Shown here one piece after another: positions 24,304-32,805 of a stretch of 32,805 bases of DNA. The DNA lies in the NCBI RefSeq assembly GCF_007625075.1, contig NZ_QMIE01000023.1, positions 1 to 32,805 of the forward strand. The letters run 5' to 3'. This stretch comes from Oceanidesulfovibrio indonesiensis (GTDB taxonomy: Bacteria > Desulfobacterota > Desulfovibrionia > Desulfovibrionales > Desulfovibrionaceae). Made by a program: the position numbers and the translations under genes. The notes under the pieces are model-generated. The model was not told the DNA's origin, did not search any database, and was given only the letters and a program-made list of their open reading frames with translations. Positions within the stretch are counted from its first letter, which is position 1; each line of letters starts with the position of its first letter.

Positions 24304-25818
24304 ATGAAGTTGAGAGGAAGCGGAATCCTGCTGCACGTGAGTTCGCTGCCGTCGGGCTTCGGCATTGGCGATGCCGGCCCCAGGGCTCGCGCATTCGTGG
24401 ACCTGCTCGTCAAGGCCAGGCAGCGCTACTGGCAAATATTGCCGTTGGGGCCCACATCTACGGCCATAGGCAACTCGCCGTATTCCTCGTTCTCTGCATT
24501 TGCAGGCAACCCTTTGCTCATCAGCCCGGACGAGATAGCCGCCGCCGGCATCCTGCCGGCATCCGAGCTGGGCCATATGGTGGAAGAAAACCCCAGCCGC
24601 ACCGACTATGAAAGCGTAGAGGCGCACAAGACCGCACTGCTGCATCGCGCGTTCGCCGCGGTGGAGGATGGTCTGGACGGCCATGCCGGATTCAAGAAAT
24701 TCTGCCGGCGGGAGCAACACTGGCTTGATGACTACGTCCTCTTCGTGAGCCTGAAGCAACGCTTCGGCGGGGCCGTATGGAGCGCCTGGCCGGACGAATA
24801 CCGGGACCGCGACCCGCAGGCGCTTGAGGACTGGCGCAACAGTTCGGCCCGGCAGCTTCAGTATGAACGGTTCGTTCAGTACCTTTTCCAGAGCCAGTGG
24901 GTCGCGCTCAAACGATACGCAAACGCCAAAGGCGTGCGCATCGTGGGCGACATGCCCATATACGTTTCCTTCGACTCCGCCGACGTCTGGGGCAATACCC
25001 ACCTGTTCAAGCTCGACGAACACCGGCAACCGTACGTGGTGGCTGGCGTTCCGCCTGACTTCTTCAGCGCCACCGGGCAGCTCTGGGGCAACCCCATCTA
25101 CGACTGGCAGCGCCACCAGGACGAAGGCTTCGACTGGTGGATACGGCGCATCGCCCGCACCCTGCAGCACACGGACTCTGTGCGGCTCGACCATTTCCGC
25201 GGATTCGCCGCCTATTGGGAGGTTCCTGCCGGCGAAAAGACGGCCCAGAACGGCGCCTGGGTGGAAAGCCCCGGCGAGGCGCTTTTTTCCACGCTCATCA
25301 AGACCCTGGACTGCGTGCCCATCATCGCCGAGGACCTGGGGCTCATCACGGCCGACGTCCGCGAACTCAAGGATCGCTTCGGCTTTCCGGGCATGAAGGT
25401 GCTGCTCTTCGCCTTCGGCGACAACATCGCCGAATCGCCGTACATCCCGCACGTGGTGGAGGAAAACTCCATCATCTACACCGGCACCCACGACAACAAC
25501 ACTTTCAACGGCTGGTACTTCGGCGAGGCCTCGAATGAGGACAAGGAGCGCTTCAGAAAGTACTGCGGCCTTACCATGGACCCGCACCACCCCCACCAGC
25601 ACGCCCTCCGGCTGGCCATGACCAGCGTGTCCCGCACGGCGCTGTTTCCCATGCAGGACGTCTTCGGCCTGGGCAGCGATTCGCGAATGAACGTCCCGGC
25701 CGTGGCCGGCGGCAACTGGACCTGGCGGATGCGGCCCGAAGATCTGGACAAGTCCCGCGCCTTCGAGCGCGGCATGGGATATCTCGAAGAAATGACGCGA
25801 CTCACCGGACGCGACTGA
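24304..25818 (+). CDS. malQ: 4-alpha-glucanotransferase (amylomaltase)
   Basis: The 504-aa GH77 enzyme transfers alpha-1,4-glucan segments in maltodextrin and glycogen metabolism. It opens with LRGSGILLHVSSLPSGFGIG, the usual family start. The catalytic triad is D296 (DSVRLDHFRG), E343 (IIAEDLG) and D397 (THDNN), in positions matching characterised amylomaltases. Length is normal. The Shine-Dalgarno AGGAG sits 8 nt before the ATG. It is the first gene of the rightward block; no other glycogen genes are in the window. Confidence 0.96.
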   Translation: MKLRGSGILLHVSSLPSGFGIGDAGPRARAFVDLLVKARQRYWQILPLGPTSTAIGNSPYSSFSAFAGNPLLISPDEIAAAGILPASELGHMVEENPSRTDYESVEAHKTALLHRAFAAVEDGLDGHAGFKKFCRREQHWLDDYVLFVSLKQRFGGAVWSAWPDEYRDRDPQALEDWRNSSARQLQYERFVQYLFQSQWVALKRYANAKGVRIVGDMPIYVSFDSADVWGNTHLFKLDEHRQPYVVAGVPPDFFSATGQLWGNPIYDWQRHQDEGFDWWIRRIARTLQHTDSVRLDHFRGFAAYWEVPAGEKTAQNGAWVESPGEALFSTLIKTLDCVPIIAEDLGLITADVRELKDRFGFPGMKVLLFAFGDNIAESPYIPHVVEENSIIYTGTHDNNTFNGWYFGEASNEDKERFRKYCGLTMDPHHPHQHALRLAMTSVSRTALFPMQDVFGLGSDSRMNVPAVAGGNWTWRMRPEDLDKSRAFERGMGYLEEMTRLTGRD

Positions 25819-25919
25819 TTCTTTGCCTTTCTCCGGACGAGTTGGTAGCATGACGTTGCCACGGCGGGGCCGGCTTTCGCCTGTTTCCGGCCGTGTTCGA
25901 TGCGGATGGCGAACACTGT

Positions 25920-26621
25920 ATGCCTACTTTCGAATCCGATAACTCGGTCCTCTCTTTCCTCGGTTTCTCGCCGTATGCCATGAATTCCGAGTCGTTCGAA
26001 AGCGAATCGGCACTTGATCCCACGCAGGCGCCGCCTCAGCCTCTTGCGCCTTTCGAACCGGCAGGGGCGATGACCCCGGACGCGACGTTCTGCCGGGGGT
26101 TGTGGGACCGATTCGGCATGCCGGAACACATACGCGAGCATTCGCGGCTGGTCTCGCAGATCGCCCACGGCCTGGCCAGGGCCGGCCGGGAAGCCGGCGC
26201 GGCCGTGAACCCGAACAACGTGCTGGCCTGCGGACTGCTCCACGACATCGCCAAGGACTTCACCATCCGCCACGGCGGCAACCACGCCGTGCTGGGTGCG
26301 GCCTGGGCTCTGGAGGCGACCCGCAACCCGGTCATCGCGCAGGGGGTCATGCACCATGTGTACTGGCCCTGGGCCGTGGAGCTGGAAACCGCTTTCCTGC
26401 CGTTGGCCATCATCTATGCGGACAAGCGCGTGCGCCACGACGCGATCGTGAGCCTGGAGGATCGCTTCGACGACCTCATGGCGCGCTACGGAAAAAACGA
26501 ATCGATCCGCGCGCGGATCAGAATCTCACAACGGCAGGCCGAAGCCATCGGTTCGCGCTTCAGCAGCCTGCTCGGTACGGACGTCAATGCGTGTTCTTTT
26601 GATAGCGGGCGGCTGGTCTGA
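25920..26621 (+). CDS. HD domain hydrolase
   Basis: The 233-aa protein has an N-terminal low-complexity acidic and Pro-rich section (about 1-60), then a canonical HD domain: H near the start (PEHIREHSRLVSQIAHGLAR), LLHDIAKD near residue 110 with the metal-binding HD pair, and LAIIYADKRV later, with the final conserved Asp. The arrangement resembles small HD phosphohydrolases of the kind that act on nucleotides. The frame is open to a GTG at 25893, but the ATG at 25920 is preferred; neither has a strong Shine-Dalgarno. Its end overlaps ddl by 35 bp, so the two are translationally linked. Confidence 0.85.
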   Translation: MPTFESDNSVLSFLGFSPYAMNSESFESESALDPTQAPPQPLAPFEPAGAMTPDATFCRGLWDRFGMPEHIREHSRLVSQIAHGLARAGREAGAAVNPNNVLACGLLHDIAKDFTIRHGGNHAVLGAAWALEATRNPVIAQGVMHHVYWPWAVELETAFLPLAIIYADKRVRHDAIVSLEDRFDDLMARYGKNESIRARIRISQRQAEAIGSRFSSLLGTDVNACSFDSGRLV

Positions 26622-27513
26622 CGAACGCGAGGTCTCCCTGTCCGGAGCCCGCGGCATCGAAAACGCCCTGTTCGCCCTCGGCCACGAGGTCATCCTCTTC
26701 GATCCCACGGACCGGCTCACCGAGCTGCCCGATGCCGCGCGCAACGTGGATTTCGCGTTCCTGAACCTTCACGGCGCACCCGGGGAGGACGGGCTCGTGC
26801 AGGCTCTGCTGGACCGCGTGGGCTGCCCATACCAGGGCGCTGCGCCGGCAGGATCGTTCTTGGCCCTGCACAAGGCCGCGGCCAAGGCGCTTTTCGTGGA
26901 CGCCGGGCTGCGCACACCGGCCTGGGAGTTCCTCACCGCGCCCCCGCCGGAAGGCTGGGAACCGTCCATCGGCTACCCGCTGTACGTCAAGCCGAACCTG
27001 GGCGGCTCCAGCGTGGGCATGGGCCGCGCGGACGACCGCGCGCAGCTGGACGCCGTCCTCGCCCTCGCCTTCCGCCACGGCCACGAAGTTCTTGTGGAGG
27101 AGGCGCTTGCCGGCGAGGAAGTCACGGTGGCCGTGCTCGGCGGCGAAGCATTGCCGCCCATCCTCATCCGGCCAAAACGCGGCGAGTTCTTCGATTACGC
27201 CTCCAAGTACGAACAGGGCGGCGCGGAAGAGATCTGCCCCGCCCCCATCTCCCGGGAGCTGACGGAAGAGACGGCGGTCATGGCCAAAGCGGCGCACGAA
27301 GTGCTCGGGCTCCAGGGCTATAGCCGCTCCGACTTCATGGTGAAGGACGGCGTCCCATATCTGCTGGAGGTGAACACCCTGCCGGGCATGACGCCCACGA
27401 GCCTGCTGCCACAATCGGCCGCCGCGGCAGGACTGGACTTCCCGGCGCTCGTGGCGCGGCTCATCGAACTCGGCCTCCGTGACCATGGACATTCGGATTC
27501 GCACAACCCTTGA
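26587..27513 (+). CDS. ddl: D-alanine-D-alanine ligase
   Basis: The 308-aa ATP-grasp enzyme joins two D-alanines for peptidoglycan synthesis. It starts MRVLLIAGGWSDEREVSLSG; the E15 and S18 positions in this loop match the conserved substrate-binding E and S of Ddl. The ATP-grasp core shows YPLYVKPNLGGSSVGMGR and the ending YLLEVNTLPGMTPTSLLPQ contains the Mg-binding E and N of the family. The first motif has GGWSDERE rather than GGxSxEHE, a mild variation. The start overlaps the HD hydrolase; the stop overlaps the carA promoter. A ddl away from the mur cluster suggests this may be the only or a secondary copy, which cannot be told here. Confidence 0.93.
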   Translation: MRVLLIAGGWSDEREVSLSGARGIENALFALGHEVILFDPTDRLTELPDAARNVDFAFLNLHGAPGEDGLVQALLDRVGCPYQGAAPAGSFLALHKAAAKALFVDAGLRTPAWEFLTAPPPEGWEPSIGYPLYVKPNLGGSSVGMGRADDRAQLDAVLALAFRHGHEVLVEEALAGEEVTVAVLGGEALPPILIRPKRGEFFDYASKYEQGGAEEICPAPISRELTEETAVMAKAAHEVLGLQGYSRSDFMVKDGVPYLLEVNTLPGMTPTSLLPQSAAAAGLDFPALVARLIELGLRDHGHSDSHNP

Positions 27514-27547
27514 CCGAATGCCCACGCGTTTTATAACGCACTGGGCA
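27510..27547 (+). promoter_or_regulatory. carA promoter with overlapping hairpin
   Basis: TTGACC (27510-27515), 16 bp, TATAAC (27532-27537) is identical in hexamers and spacing to the tRNA-Leu promoter. An imperfect hairpin, TGCCCACGCGTT with AACGCACTGGGCA, spans 27519-27547 across the -10 and may be an operator. Confidence 0.6.
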
Positions 27548-27575
27548 CGTATACATTTTCACCAAGGATGAACGC

Positions 27576-28736
27576 ATGCGCGCACTGCTCGCTCTGGAAG
27601 ACGGCCTCGTGTTCGAGGGCCGCTCCTTCACCGGCCCCGGGGAGACCTCCGGCGAAGTCATTTTCAATACAGGCATGACCGGCTACCAGGAAGTGCTCAC
27701 TGACCCTTCCTACGCCGGCCAGCTGGTCGCCATGACCTACCCCCTCGTAGGCAACTACGGCGTGAACCAGGAGGACGTAGAGTCCCACCGCGTTTTCGTG
27801 GAAGGCTTCATCGTCAAGGAATGCTGCAAGACGCCTTCCAACTGGCGCGCCACGCAATCCCTGCCCGACTACCTGGCCGAGCAGGGCGTGGTGGGCATTG
27901 AAGGCGTGGACACCCGCGCCCTGACTCGTCACCTGCGCCTGCACGGCGCAAAGCGCGGCATCATCTCCACCGAGGAATCCGATCCCATGGTTCTGGTGGA
28001 GCGCGCCAGAAACCTGCCCACCATGGAAGGCCGCAATCTGGCCGAGGTCGTCTCGCCCGCCAGCCCATACATCTGGAACGGCACACGCCCCGAGCCCGCC
28101 CCCATGGCCGCGGACGGATCCTATGCGTGGCCCGGCATGCCAAACGGCGACCGCGGCATCCGTGTGCTCGTCTATGATTTCGGCATCAAGTGGAACATCC
28201 TGCGTCTGCTCCAGGAGCAAGGCATGGATCTGCTCGTCGTGCCGGCGTCCTTCACCGCATCCCAGGTGCGTAGCGTCCGGCCCGACGCCGTATTCCTCTC
28301 CAACGGCCCCGGCGACCCGGCCGCGCTCACCAGCACCATCGAGGAGCTCACCGCGCTCACCCGAGATTATCCCATGGCCGGCATCTGCCTGGGCCACCAG
28401 CTCCTCGGCCACGCTCTGGGCGGCTCCACCTTCAAGCTCAAGTTCGGCCACCACGGCATCAACCATCCAGTGCAGGACCTTTCCGACGGCCACATCGAGG
28501 TTTCTTCCCAAAACCACGGCTTCTGCGTGGACATCGACACCCTCGAAGACGTGGCTCTCACGCACATGAACCTGAACGACAACACCCTGGAAGGATTCGC
28601 GCACAACAAGCTGCCCATCATCGCCATCCAGTACCACCCGGAGGCGAGCCCGGGGCCGCACGACAGCCGCAACTTCTTCCGCCGCTTCCGCAACCTGGCC
28701 ATGGAGGCCGCCGGACTCCAGGCGAACGCGGAATAA
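27576..28736 (+). CDS. carA: Carbamoyl-phosphate synthase small subunit
   Basis: The 386-aa glutamine amidotransferase subunit supplies ammonia to CarB for carbamoyl phosphate, used in arginine and pyrimidine synthesis. The N-terminal CPSase small domain (about 1-150) has [16 protein letters not shown] and [11 protein letters not shown]. The class I amidotransferase domain shows the triad C271 ([10 protein letters not shown]), H354 and E356 ([12 protein letters not shown]). The Shine-Dalgarno AAGGA is good. It has its own promoter. carB is not adjacent; it may be elsewhere, as in other members of this group. Confidence 0.96.
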   Translation: MRALLALEDGLVFEGRSFTGPGETSGEVIFNTGMTGYQEVLTDPSYAGQLVAMTYPLVGNYGVNQEDVESHRVFVEGFIVKECCKTPSNWRATQSLPDYLAEQGVVGIEGVDTRALTRHLRLHGAKRGIISTEESDPMVLVERARNLPTMEGRNLAEVVSPASPYIWNGTRPEPAPMAADGSYAWPGMPNGDRGIRVLVYDFGIKWNILRLLQEQGMDLLVVPASFTASQVRSVRPDAVFLSNGPGDPAALTSTIEELTALTRDYPMAGICLGHQLLGHALGGSTFKLKFGHHGINHPVQDLSDGHIEVSSQNHGFCVDIDTLEDVALTHMNLNDNTLEGFAHNKLPIIAIQYHPEASPGPHDSRNFFRRFRNLAMEAAGLQANAE

Positions 28737-28799
28737 CGTGCGCGGCTCTGCCGCCGGGACATATTGGACACGCTCCAGACCCTAACCGAGGACGCCTGC

Positions 28800-29603
28800 A
28801 TGTCTACCGAGCTGACGCAAGCACGACAGAAGATTTCCCAGGTCAATACGTTCCTCAAGCAGGAGAAGTACATCCCCGCGGTGGAGGCGCTGCACCAGGC
28901 CGTGCGTATCGTGCTCTCCCAGCCCCTGATGCGTCAGGAGAAAGAGGAGTTCGTCGAGCTGTTCAGGAAAGCGGCCTACACCCTGGATTCGCACAAGGGG
29001 TTCCGGCAGCTCATACCGCTCAAGGTTGAGTACTCGCCAGGCAAGGAGCGAGAACTGCTGGATGTTCTTGGCGAGTGCCTGCGCGAACTGCGCGACTCTG
29101 CCGTGAGCGAAGCCCGGGGCCAGCTCGCGGCACTGGAAAAACGCCGGGAGGAGTACCTCACCCGCGGCCAGCAACACATCGGCTCTGCCGAGTACGACCA
29201 GGCGCGATCGGTCTTCGATGAACTGCTGACAATGATCCCCGACGATCCGGATCTCAAGGCCGACATCGGCGACCGGTTCCTGCGCGCCGGCCGGTACGAA
29301 GAAGCTTTCCACTACCTCTCTCAGGCCCTTGAGGAGTCGCCGGAGTCCATCCATTTCTACAACCGCATCGGCATAGCCCTGCGCAAGCTAGGCCGCTTCG
29401 AAACGGCGGAGCGCTATTATCTCAAGGCGCTGGAGTACTCCAAAGACGATCCCAACCTCTATTTCAACGTGGGCCGCCTCTACGTGGACTGGAAAAAGTG
29501 GGATGACGTGGCGCACATGGCCCAGAAAGCCTTGCGACACAACCCCGATTTCAAGGAGGCTGGCAAAATGCTCGCCTTCGCCAACAAGCAGAAAGGTAAG
29601 TAA
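28800..29603 (+). CDS. TPR repeat protein
   Basis: The 267-aa product has an N-terminal helical segment (about 1-115, MSTELTQARQKISQVNTFLK) with a coiled-coil-like stretch, and at least four tetratricopeptide repeats from about 120 to 260 (for example AEYDQARSVFDELLTMIPDD, AGRYEEAFHYLSQALEESPE and LGRFETAERYYLKALEYSKD). TPRs mediate protein-protein contacts. No signal peptide is seen, so it is cytoplasmic. The start at 28800 (GAGGA, 9 nt upstream) is preferred over 28764. It follows carA by 63 bp. The partner is unknown. Confidence 0.88.
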   Translation: MSTELTQARQKISQVNTFLKQEKYIPAVEALHQAVRIVLSQPLMRQEKEEFVELFRKAAYTLDSHKGFRQLIPLKVEYSPGKERELLDVLGECLRELRDSAVSEARGQLAALEKRREEYLTRGQQHIGSAEYDQARSVFDELLTMIPDDPDLKADIGDRFLRAGRYEEAFHYLSQALEESPESIHFYNRIGIALRKLGRFETAERYYLKALEYSKDDPNLYFNVGRLYVDWKKWDDVAHMAQKALRHNPDFKEAGKMLAFANKQKGK

Positions 29604-29621
29604 CGGGCGTGGGGGCAGCCG

Positions 29622-31028
29622 ATGCGCCTGGTCGAGACCGATGTCCTGGTGCTCGGCGCCGGGCTCGCCGGCCTGCGCGCTGCCTGGGCCGCGCTCGATG
29701 GCAAGCGGAAGGACCAGCTCCGGGTGACCGTGGCATGGGCAGGTCGTGGTCCCAGCGGCTCATCCTTTGCCAACCGCAATGACGGCTGGGGCCTGTTGGC
29801 CCCGCAGAACGATGCTGAACGCGAACGCTTTGTCTCCCGCGCACTGGAGATCGCGCCGCCCGGTCGCATCGCCCCGTCCCTTCTCGCCATCCTTGCTGAG
29901 GAATCCGCTTCCAGGCTCCATGAACTCCAGTCCCTCGGAATCCGGCCGCTGCCGAGGTCCAGCCGCGTGTGTTTCGCGCCGGATCTGCGCGCTGCCGTGT
30001 TTCGTGATTCGCATACACTCTTCCCCGCGCTTGCCGAGCAGATAGTTGCCCGCGGCGGCGTGTTGCTGCCCGGAGTTCAGGCCCTCACAATCCTGCGCCG
30101 AAACGACACTGCGTGCGGCGCATTGCTCGTGGATGATACTGGCGAACTCGTCCTGCATGGCGCACGCGCGGTCATCTGCGCTCTGGGTGGTCCGGCGCCT
30201 CTGTTTCCGCGCCACGTGGCCGGAACGGAGAACCCCGGCACGGCGCCGGCCATTCTTGCGGAGGCTGGAGTAACGCTGGACAACCTGCCATACCTGCAGT
30301 GGATGTGGCACGATCTGGACTCGGGCCGCTTCGCACCCATCGACCGGCTTGCCGGCGGGTCTGTTTCGATTGGCGACGGCGAAACGCCCCTGCCCCATGT
30401 ATTTGCCGCGCTGGCCGGAGATCGTGCCAGCCACTTCCCTCGCGCATACGACCTGCCCAGCGAGGCCATGGATATGCACCTGGGCCGGATTGCCTGCTCC
30501 GGTGACGGGAAGGGAGTCCGTATACGACAGGAAGGCGCCAGCCCTCTTCGCATTCTGCCCCATGCGCACGCCGCCAACGGCGGCGCCCGAATCGACGCGC
30601 TCGGTCGCACGAATGTCCCAGGCCTATGGGCATGCGGTGAATGCGCCACAGGAATGCACGGCGCCAACCGCCTGGGCGGGGCCATGGTCGCCGCGGCGCT
30701 CGTGTTCGGCCGCCGCGCCGGCATGAATGCCGGAATACATGCCCGTCAGGCCGTGCCCGTGGCGGAGGGTTCAGAGCTCAAGGAATTTGCGAAGCTCTGG
30801 ATCGAGAATGAACGCCGCAACACATCACAGGACGTCCTCCGACCAGACCCGCACCGCATCCTACGCGCATTGTTTCTCCGGAAAACAGACGAAGCCCGAG
30901 ACCTGCTCGTTGAGTTCTCAGAAAACAAGGCTGCCCATATCGGCATCCATGCCGACTCGTTCACGAAACTCATTATTCAGCTCGCTGGCGGACGCCTCCG
31001 GAAAGCGCTTCCGTCCACAGCCGCATGA
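29622..31028 (+). CDS. FAD-dependent oxidoreductase, NadB/fumarate-reductase-like
   Basis: The 468-aa flavoprotein has the FAD-binding Rossmann motif GAGLAG (12-17) near the start (TDVLVLGAGLAGLRAAW) and, further on, VPGLWACGECATGMHGANRL, the second FAD-contact typical of fumarate reductase, succinate dehydrogenase and L-aspartate oxidase. A short helical C-terminal region follows, as in the SdhA/NadB family. It is shorter than NadB (about 530 aa), and the region that carries the NadB active-site motifs is not obvious, so substrate is uncertain. It starts 18 nt after the TPR gene, hence likely the same transcript, and ends 10 nt from the convergent glycosyltransferase gene. Confidence 0.8.
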   Translation: MRLVETDVLVLGAGLAGLRAAWAALDGKRKDQLRVTVAWAGRGPSGSSFANRNDGWGLLAPQNDAERERFVSRALEIAPPGRIAPSLLAILAEESASRLHELQSLGIRPLPRSSRVCFAPDLRAAVFRDSHTLFPALAEQIVARGGVLLPGVQALTILRRNDTACGALLVDDTGELVLHGARAVICALGGPAPLFPRHVAGTENPGTAPAILAEAGVTLDNLPYLQWMWHDLDSGRFAPIDRLAGGSVSIGDGETPLPHVFAALAGDRASHFPRAYDLPSEAMDMHLGRIACSGDGKGVRIRQEGASPLRILPHAHAANGGARIDALGRTNVPGLWACGECATGMHGANRLGGAMVAAALVFGRRAGMNAGIHARQAVPVAEGSELKEFAKLWIENERRNTSQDVLRPDPHRILRALFLRKTDEARDLLVEFSENKAAHIGIHADSFTKLIIQLAGGRLRKALPSTAA

Positions 31029-31038
31029 ACACGGCCGA

Positions 31039-32001
31039 CTACGCAGCTATCGCATCGTAAAATCGTCCCAGAATCTGCGCCACGGCGCGCTCGCTCCACA
31101 CATCTTCCATAAATTGCCTGGCGGTCATTCCGGCAGCCGCTGCGCGTTCTGGCTCATGGAGCAACTCCCGCAGCAAAGCTTCGAGTTCCTCTGCATTCCG
31201 CGCCAGGAGCCAGGGTATCGTATCGCAGCCGAATGTCTCGCGGATGGTGTCCATGGTATGATCCGCGAGGCCCGCGATGGTCGCCACGCCCTGGCTGAGG
31301 GATTCGAGAGAGGCCATGCCGTAGTATCCCTGCATGTGGTCGAACACAGCATGACAGCGCCGTTTGCGCGCCAGGCACTGCGCATGAGGAATGTCGTCCA
31401 TGATATCGAGGTCCAGCGGGGGACCTATGCGCTCATTCGCGGCGAGCAGGTCCCCGGTGTTCTTGAGTTCTTTGCGCGTCGGTGAGTGCCCCACGCGAAA
31501 CAGCTTGCGAGGGTCCCCGCGCTCGGCAAAGGGCAGGGGGAGGTATGCCGGATCGCTCTGCGGCACGAGATTGGGTTGGAATCGCGCCTCTGGGAGGAAG
31601 TGCAGCAGATCAGGCGTGGAGACAAGCAGATTGCGCCGATCTCGCTCAGCATATTTTTGCCGATATTTTTGTGGCGTGCCGCGGAAATCCGGATGGCCAT
31701 GATGATGGTGGACGATGGTCTTGCCTGCCAGAAAATCCCGCGGGAGATACGGCCCGAATGTGGTGTCCTCATCCGCCGTCATGTGGAAATGAAGGATGTC
31801 GGCGTGTTCGAACAGCATGCCCAGTTCGTCCATGCCGGCCGCATCCAGGTTGGGAACGTGGAGATCGGTTTCCCAGCCGTGTGTGTAACGGGTTTCCAGA
31901 GTGACCACCCGGCATGAGTGGGGTGTATGTCGCCCCAGCGCGCGGGCGAATCGGATGGCCGTACCGGCTGGGTCATTGATGGCAAGCATCAGGATGTTCA
32001 C
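31039..32001 (-). CDS. Glycosyltransferase family protein
   Basis: The 320-aa product starts with NILMLAINDPAGTAIRFARA, the first Rossmann strand and loop of a GT-B fold, and has a C-terminal nucleotide-sugar-binding half with YYGMASLESLSQGVATIAGL, resembling the E-x7-E region of GT4 enzymes. HFHMTADEDTTFGPY and KTIVHHHHGHPDF mark the acceptor domain. It probably moves a sugar onto a surface polysaccharide or lipid; the substrate is unknown. A GTG at 32001 has an ideal GGGAGG 5 nt upstream and is preferred over a GTG at 32007. It stands alone and converges with the FAD gene. Confidence 0.82.
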   Translation of the reverse strand: MNILMLAINDPAGTAIRFARALGRHTPHSCRVVTLETRYTHGWETDLHVPNLDAAGMDELGMLFEHADILHFHMTADEDTTFGPYLPRDFLAGKTIVHHHHGHPDFRGTPQKYRQKYAERDRRNLLVSTPDLLHFLPEARFQPNLVPQSDPAYLPLPFAERGDPRKLFRVGHSPTRKELKNTGDLLAANERIGPPLDLDIMDDIPHAQCLARKRRCHAVFDHMQGYYGMASLESLSQGVATIAGLADHTMDTIRETFGCDTIPWLLARNAEELEALLRELLHEPERAAAAGMTARQFMEDVWSERAVAQILGRFYDAIAA

Positions 32002-32147
32002 GGCCACCTCCCTGAATTTCGGCTGTCCGGCATTTTCGAACTACAGACAAATGCACAGAGCGACGCATGTGGAAAAGATAACGAAACACCGTCGCCGGCG
32101 CCACTCCCCCTGCACCGCGTTTTGTCCGGAGAAATCGCATCCTGCAG

Positions 32148-32176
32148 TTGACAGCCGCAAAGGTGTCGGATAAATA
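32148..32176 (+). promoter_or_regulatory. tRNA-Pro promoter
   Basis: TTGACA (32148-32153), 17 bp, TAAATA (32171-32176), 14 bp before the tRNA. A near-consensus sigma-70 promoter. Confidence 0.8.
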
Positions 32177-32190
32177 TTCCCTCCTTGCGT

Positions 32191-32267
32191 CGGGATGTAG
32201 CGCAGTCTGGGAGCGCACCTGAATGGGGTTCAGGGGGCCGGAGGTTCAAATCCTCTCATCCCGACCA
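32191..32267 (+). tRNA. tRNA-Pro (anticodon GGG)
   Basis: A 77-nt tRNA with encoded CCA, starting CGGGATGTAGCGCAGTCTGG. The anticodon arm CCTGAATGGGGTTCAGG contains GGG, and the T-arm is GGAGGTTCAAATCCTCTC. The acceptor stem pairs CGGGATG with CATCCCG. Confidence 0.97.
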
Positions 32268-32277
32268 GATATTTCGA

Positions 32278-32310
32278 GGGGTTACGAGTCAAGCTCGTGA
32301 CCCCTTTCTT
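32278..32310 (+). terminator. Terminator of tRNA-Pro
   Basis: GGGGTTACGAG (32278-32288) and CTCGTGACCCC (32294-32304) form an 11-bp stem with one G-T pair and a 5-nt loop, followed by TTTCTT. Confidence 0.85.
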
Positions 32311-32323
32311 CGTTGTGGAGCTT

Positions 32324-32341
32324 TTGCCCCGCTCTTGCCCC
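32324..32341. repeat. Tandem TTGCCCC motif beside tRNA-Pro
   Basis: TTGCCCC occurs at 32324-32330 and 32335-32341, an 11-bp period, about 55 bp beyond the tRNA 3' end. It has the same orientation relative to its tRNA as the TTTTGCTCC pair beside tRNA-Leu. Probably arm sites of another integrative element, most of which lies outside the window. Confidence 0.45.
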
Positions 32342-32366
32342 GCTTTTTTGGGCAAAAAAAAGAGGT

Positions 32367-32805
32367 TCATCGCGGAATTCCGGGAAACGCTGCTCTGATC
32401 TTGAGGAAAAAGTATTCGTCGTCCCGAAAGCCGTAAGCCATACGTTTGATCACCTTGATCTTGTTGTTGATTCCCTCAAGCAGGCTGGTGTGCAGACCAA
32501 AGCGGCAGTGCGCCAGAATGCCTGGCACATACGGCTTCAGACGTCTGGCGAATCGGCGTAGCGGCTCAATGGCGCTTTGCATCGCCCGCCGGTGCCAGTT
32601 CTTCCAGGCGCGATGCGCCGCCTTGGGATATTTGTACTGCCACAGCTGCTTCAGGTCCTCCTTGAGCACGTAGACGATCATCAGATTCCGGTTGGCATCC
32701 AGCAGATCGTACAGCCTGACGCGGTCCTCTCCCCGGGTGATGTTTGCCTTGTTCCTTAGCAGCAGCCAGCGCGACCCTTTGATTACCGTGCGAGAGGCGT
32801 TGTCG
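32367..32805 (-). CDS. ISL3-family transposase, 5' part beyond the window
   Basis: The last 145 or so residues of a DDE transposase of the ISL3 family are visible, running off the right edge. The frame reads VIKGSRWLLLRNKANITRGE, then AHCRFGLHTSLLEGINNKIK, then AYGFRDDEYFFLKIRAAFPG. The last two segments, LEGxNNKIKxxKRxAYGFR and F-x-L-x-I-R, are hallmarks of the ISL3 C-terminus. It is intact as far as visible. The IS end should lie between the stop and about 32300, but I could not identify its terminal repeat. Confidence 0.9.
   Translation of the reverse strand, partial: DNASRTVIKGSRWLLLRNKANITRGEDRVRLYDLLDANRNLMIVYVLKEDLKQLWQYKYPKAAHRAWKNWHRRAMQSAIEPLRRFARRLKPYVPGILAHCRFGLHTSLLEGINNKIKVIKRMAYGFRDDEYFFLKIRAAFPGIPR

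Noticed and set aside
24019-25851. 610-codon minus-strand frame opposite malQ
   Set aside because: Long because of high GC; malQ on the other strand has a complete catalytic triad and ribosome binding site.
27531-28661. 376-codon minus-strand frame opposite carA
   Set aside because: Antisense shadow; carA is intact with the Cys-His-Glu triad.

Overview
The window reads as chromosome from a GC-rich bacterium, most likely a sulfate reducer of the Desulfovibrionales. That placement is inferred from the gene set and the style of the sequence (CheD next to an HDOD protein, short TPR and HD proteins, a small Cys/His protein, several tRNA-linked islands); no marker gene settles it. Housekeeping DNA flanks one complete integrative element of about 16 kb. 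Both window edges look like the starts of two further tRNA-linked insertions.

Left flank (1-3395): tRNA-Leu(TAA), a GyrI-like effector-binding protein, a 52-aa Cys/His protein on the minus strand too short for routine ORF calling, and asnS on the minus strand.

Integrative element (3396-19493): bounded by a perfect 60-bp direct repeat that includes the last 45 nt of tRNA-Ala(GGC). The intact tRNA is at the right end and the orphan 3' fragment at the left. Just inside each end lies a tandem GTTC(A/G)CCC array, probably integrase arm sites. The element carries a PrimPol-DUF927 helicase replication protein followed by iteron-like repeats, and a small acidic protein. Next is a compact type I restriction-modification operon (hsdM-hsdS-X-Y-hsdR), in which X and Y are an AT-rich two-gene cassette resembling DUF433 antitoxin / PIN-like DUF5615 toxin. 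Leftward genes follow: a catalytic-domain-only tyrosine recombinase, an HTH/AbrB-like regulator and a DUF488-like protein. After them come about 1.2 kb of structured DNA with no convincing gene, an excisionase/AlpA-like HTH protein and the main integrase.

Right flank (19494-32805): thrC, a cyclophilin PPIase, a conserved small protein, an HDOD protein and cheD, then malQ. After malQ comes a rightward block of an HD hydrolase, ddl, carA, a TPR protein and a NadB-like FAD protein, converging on a glycosyltransferase. The window ends with tRNA-Pro(GGG), its terminator and a truncated ISL3-family transposase.

The most interesting part is the element. A toxin-antitoxin-like pair sits inside the translationally tight hsd operon, which suggests a guard or addiction arrangement coupled to restriction. 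Its termini also show a recurring tRNA-island layout, with tandem ~11-bp motifs beside the att site, that is repeated with different motifs at both window edges.
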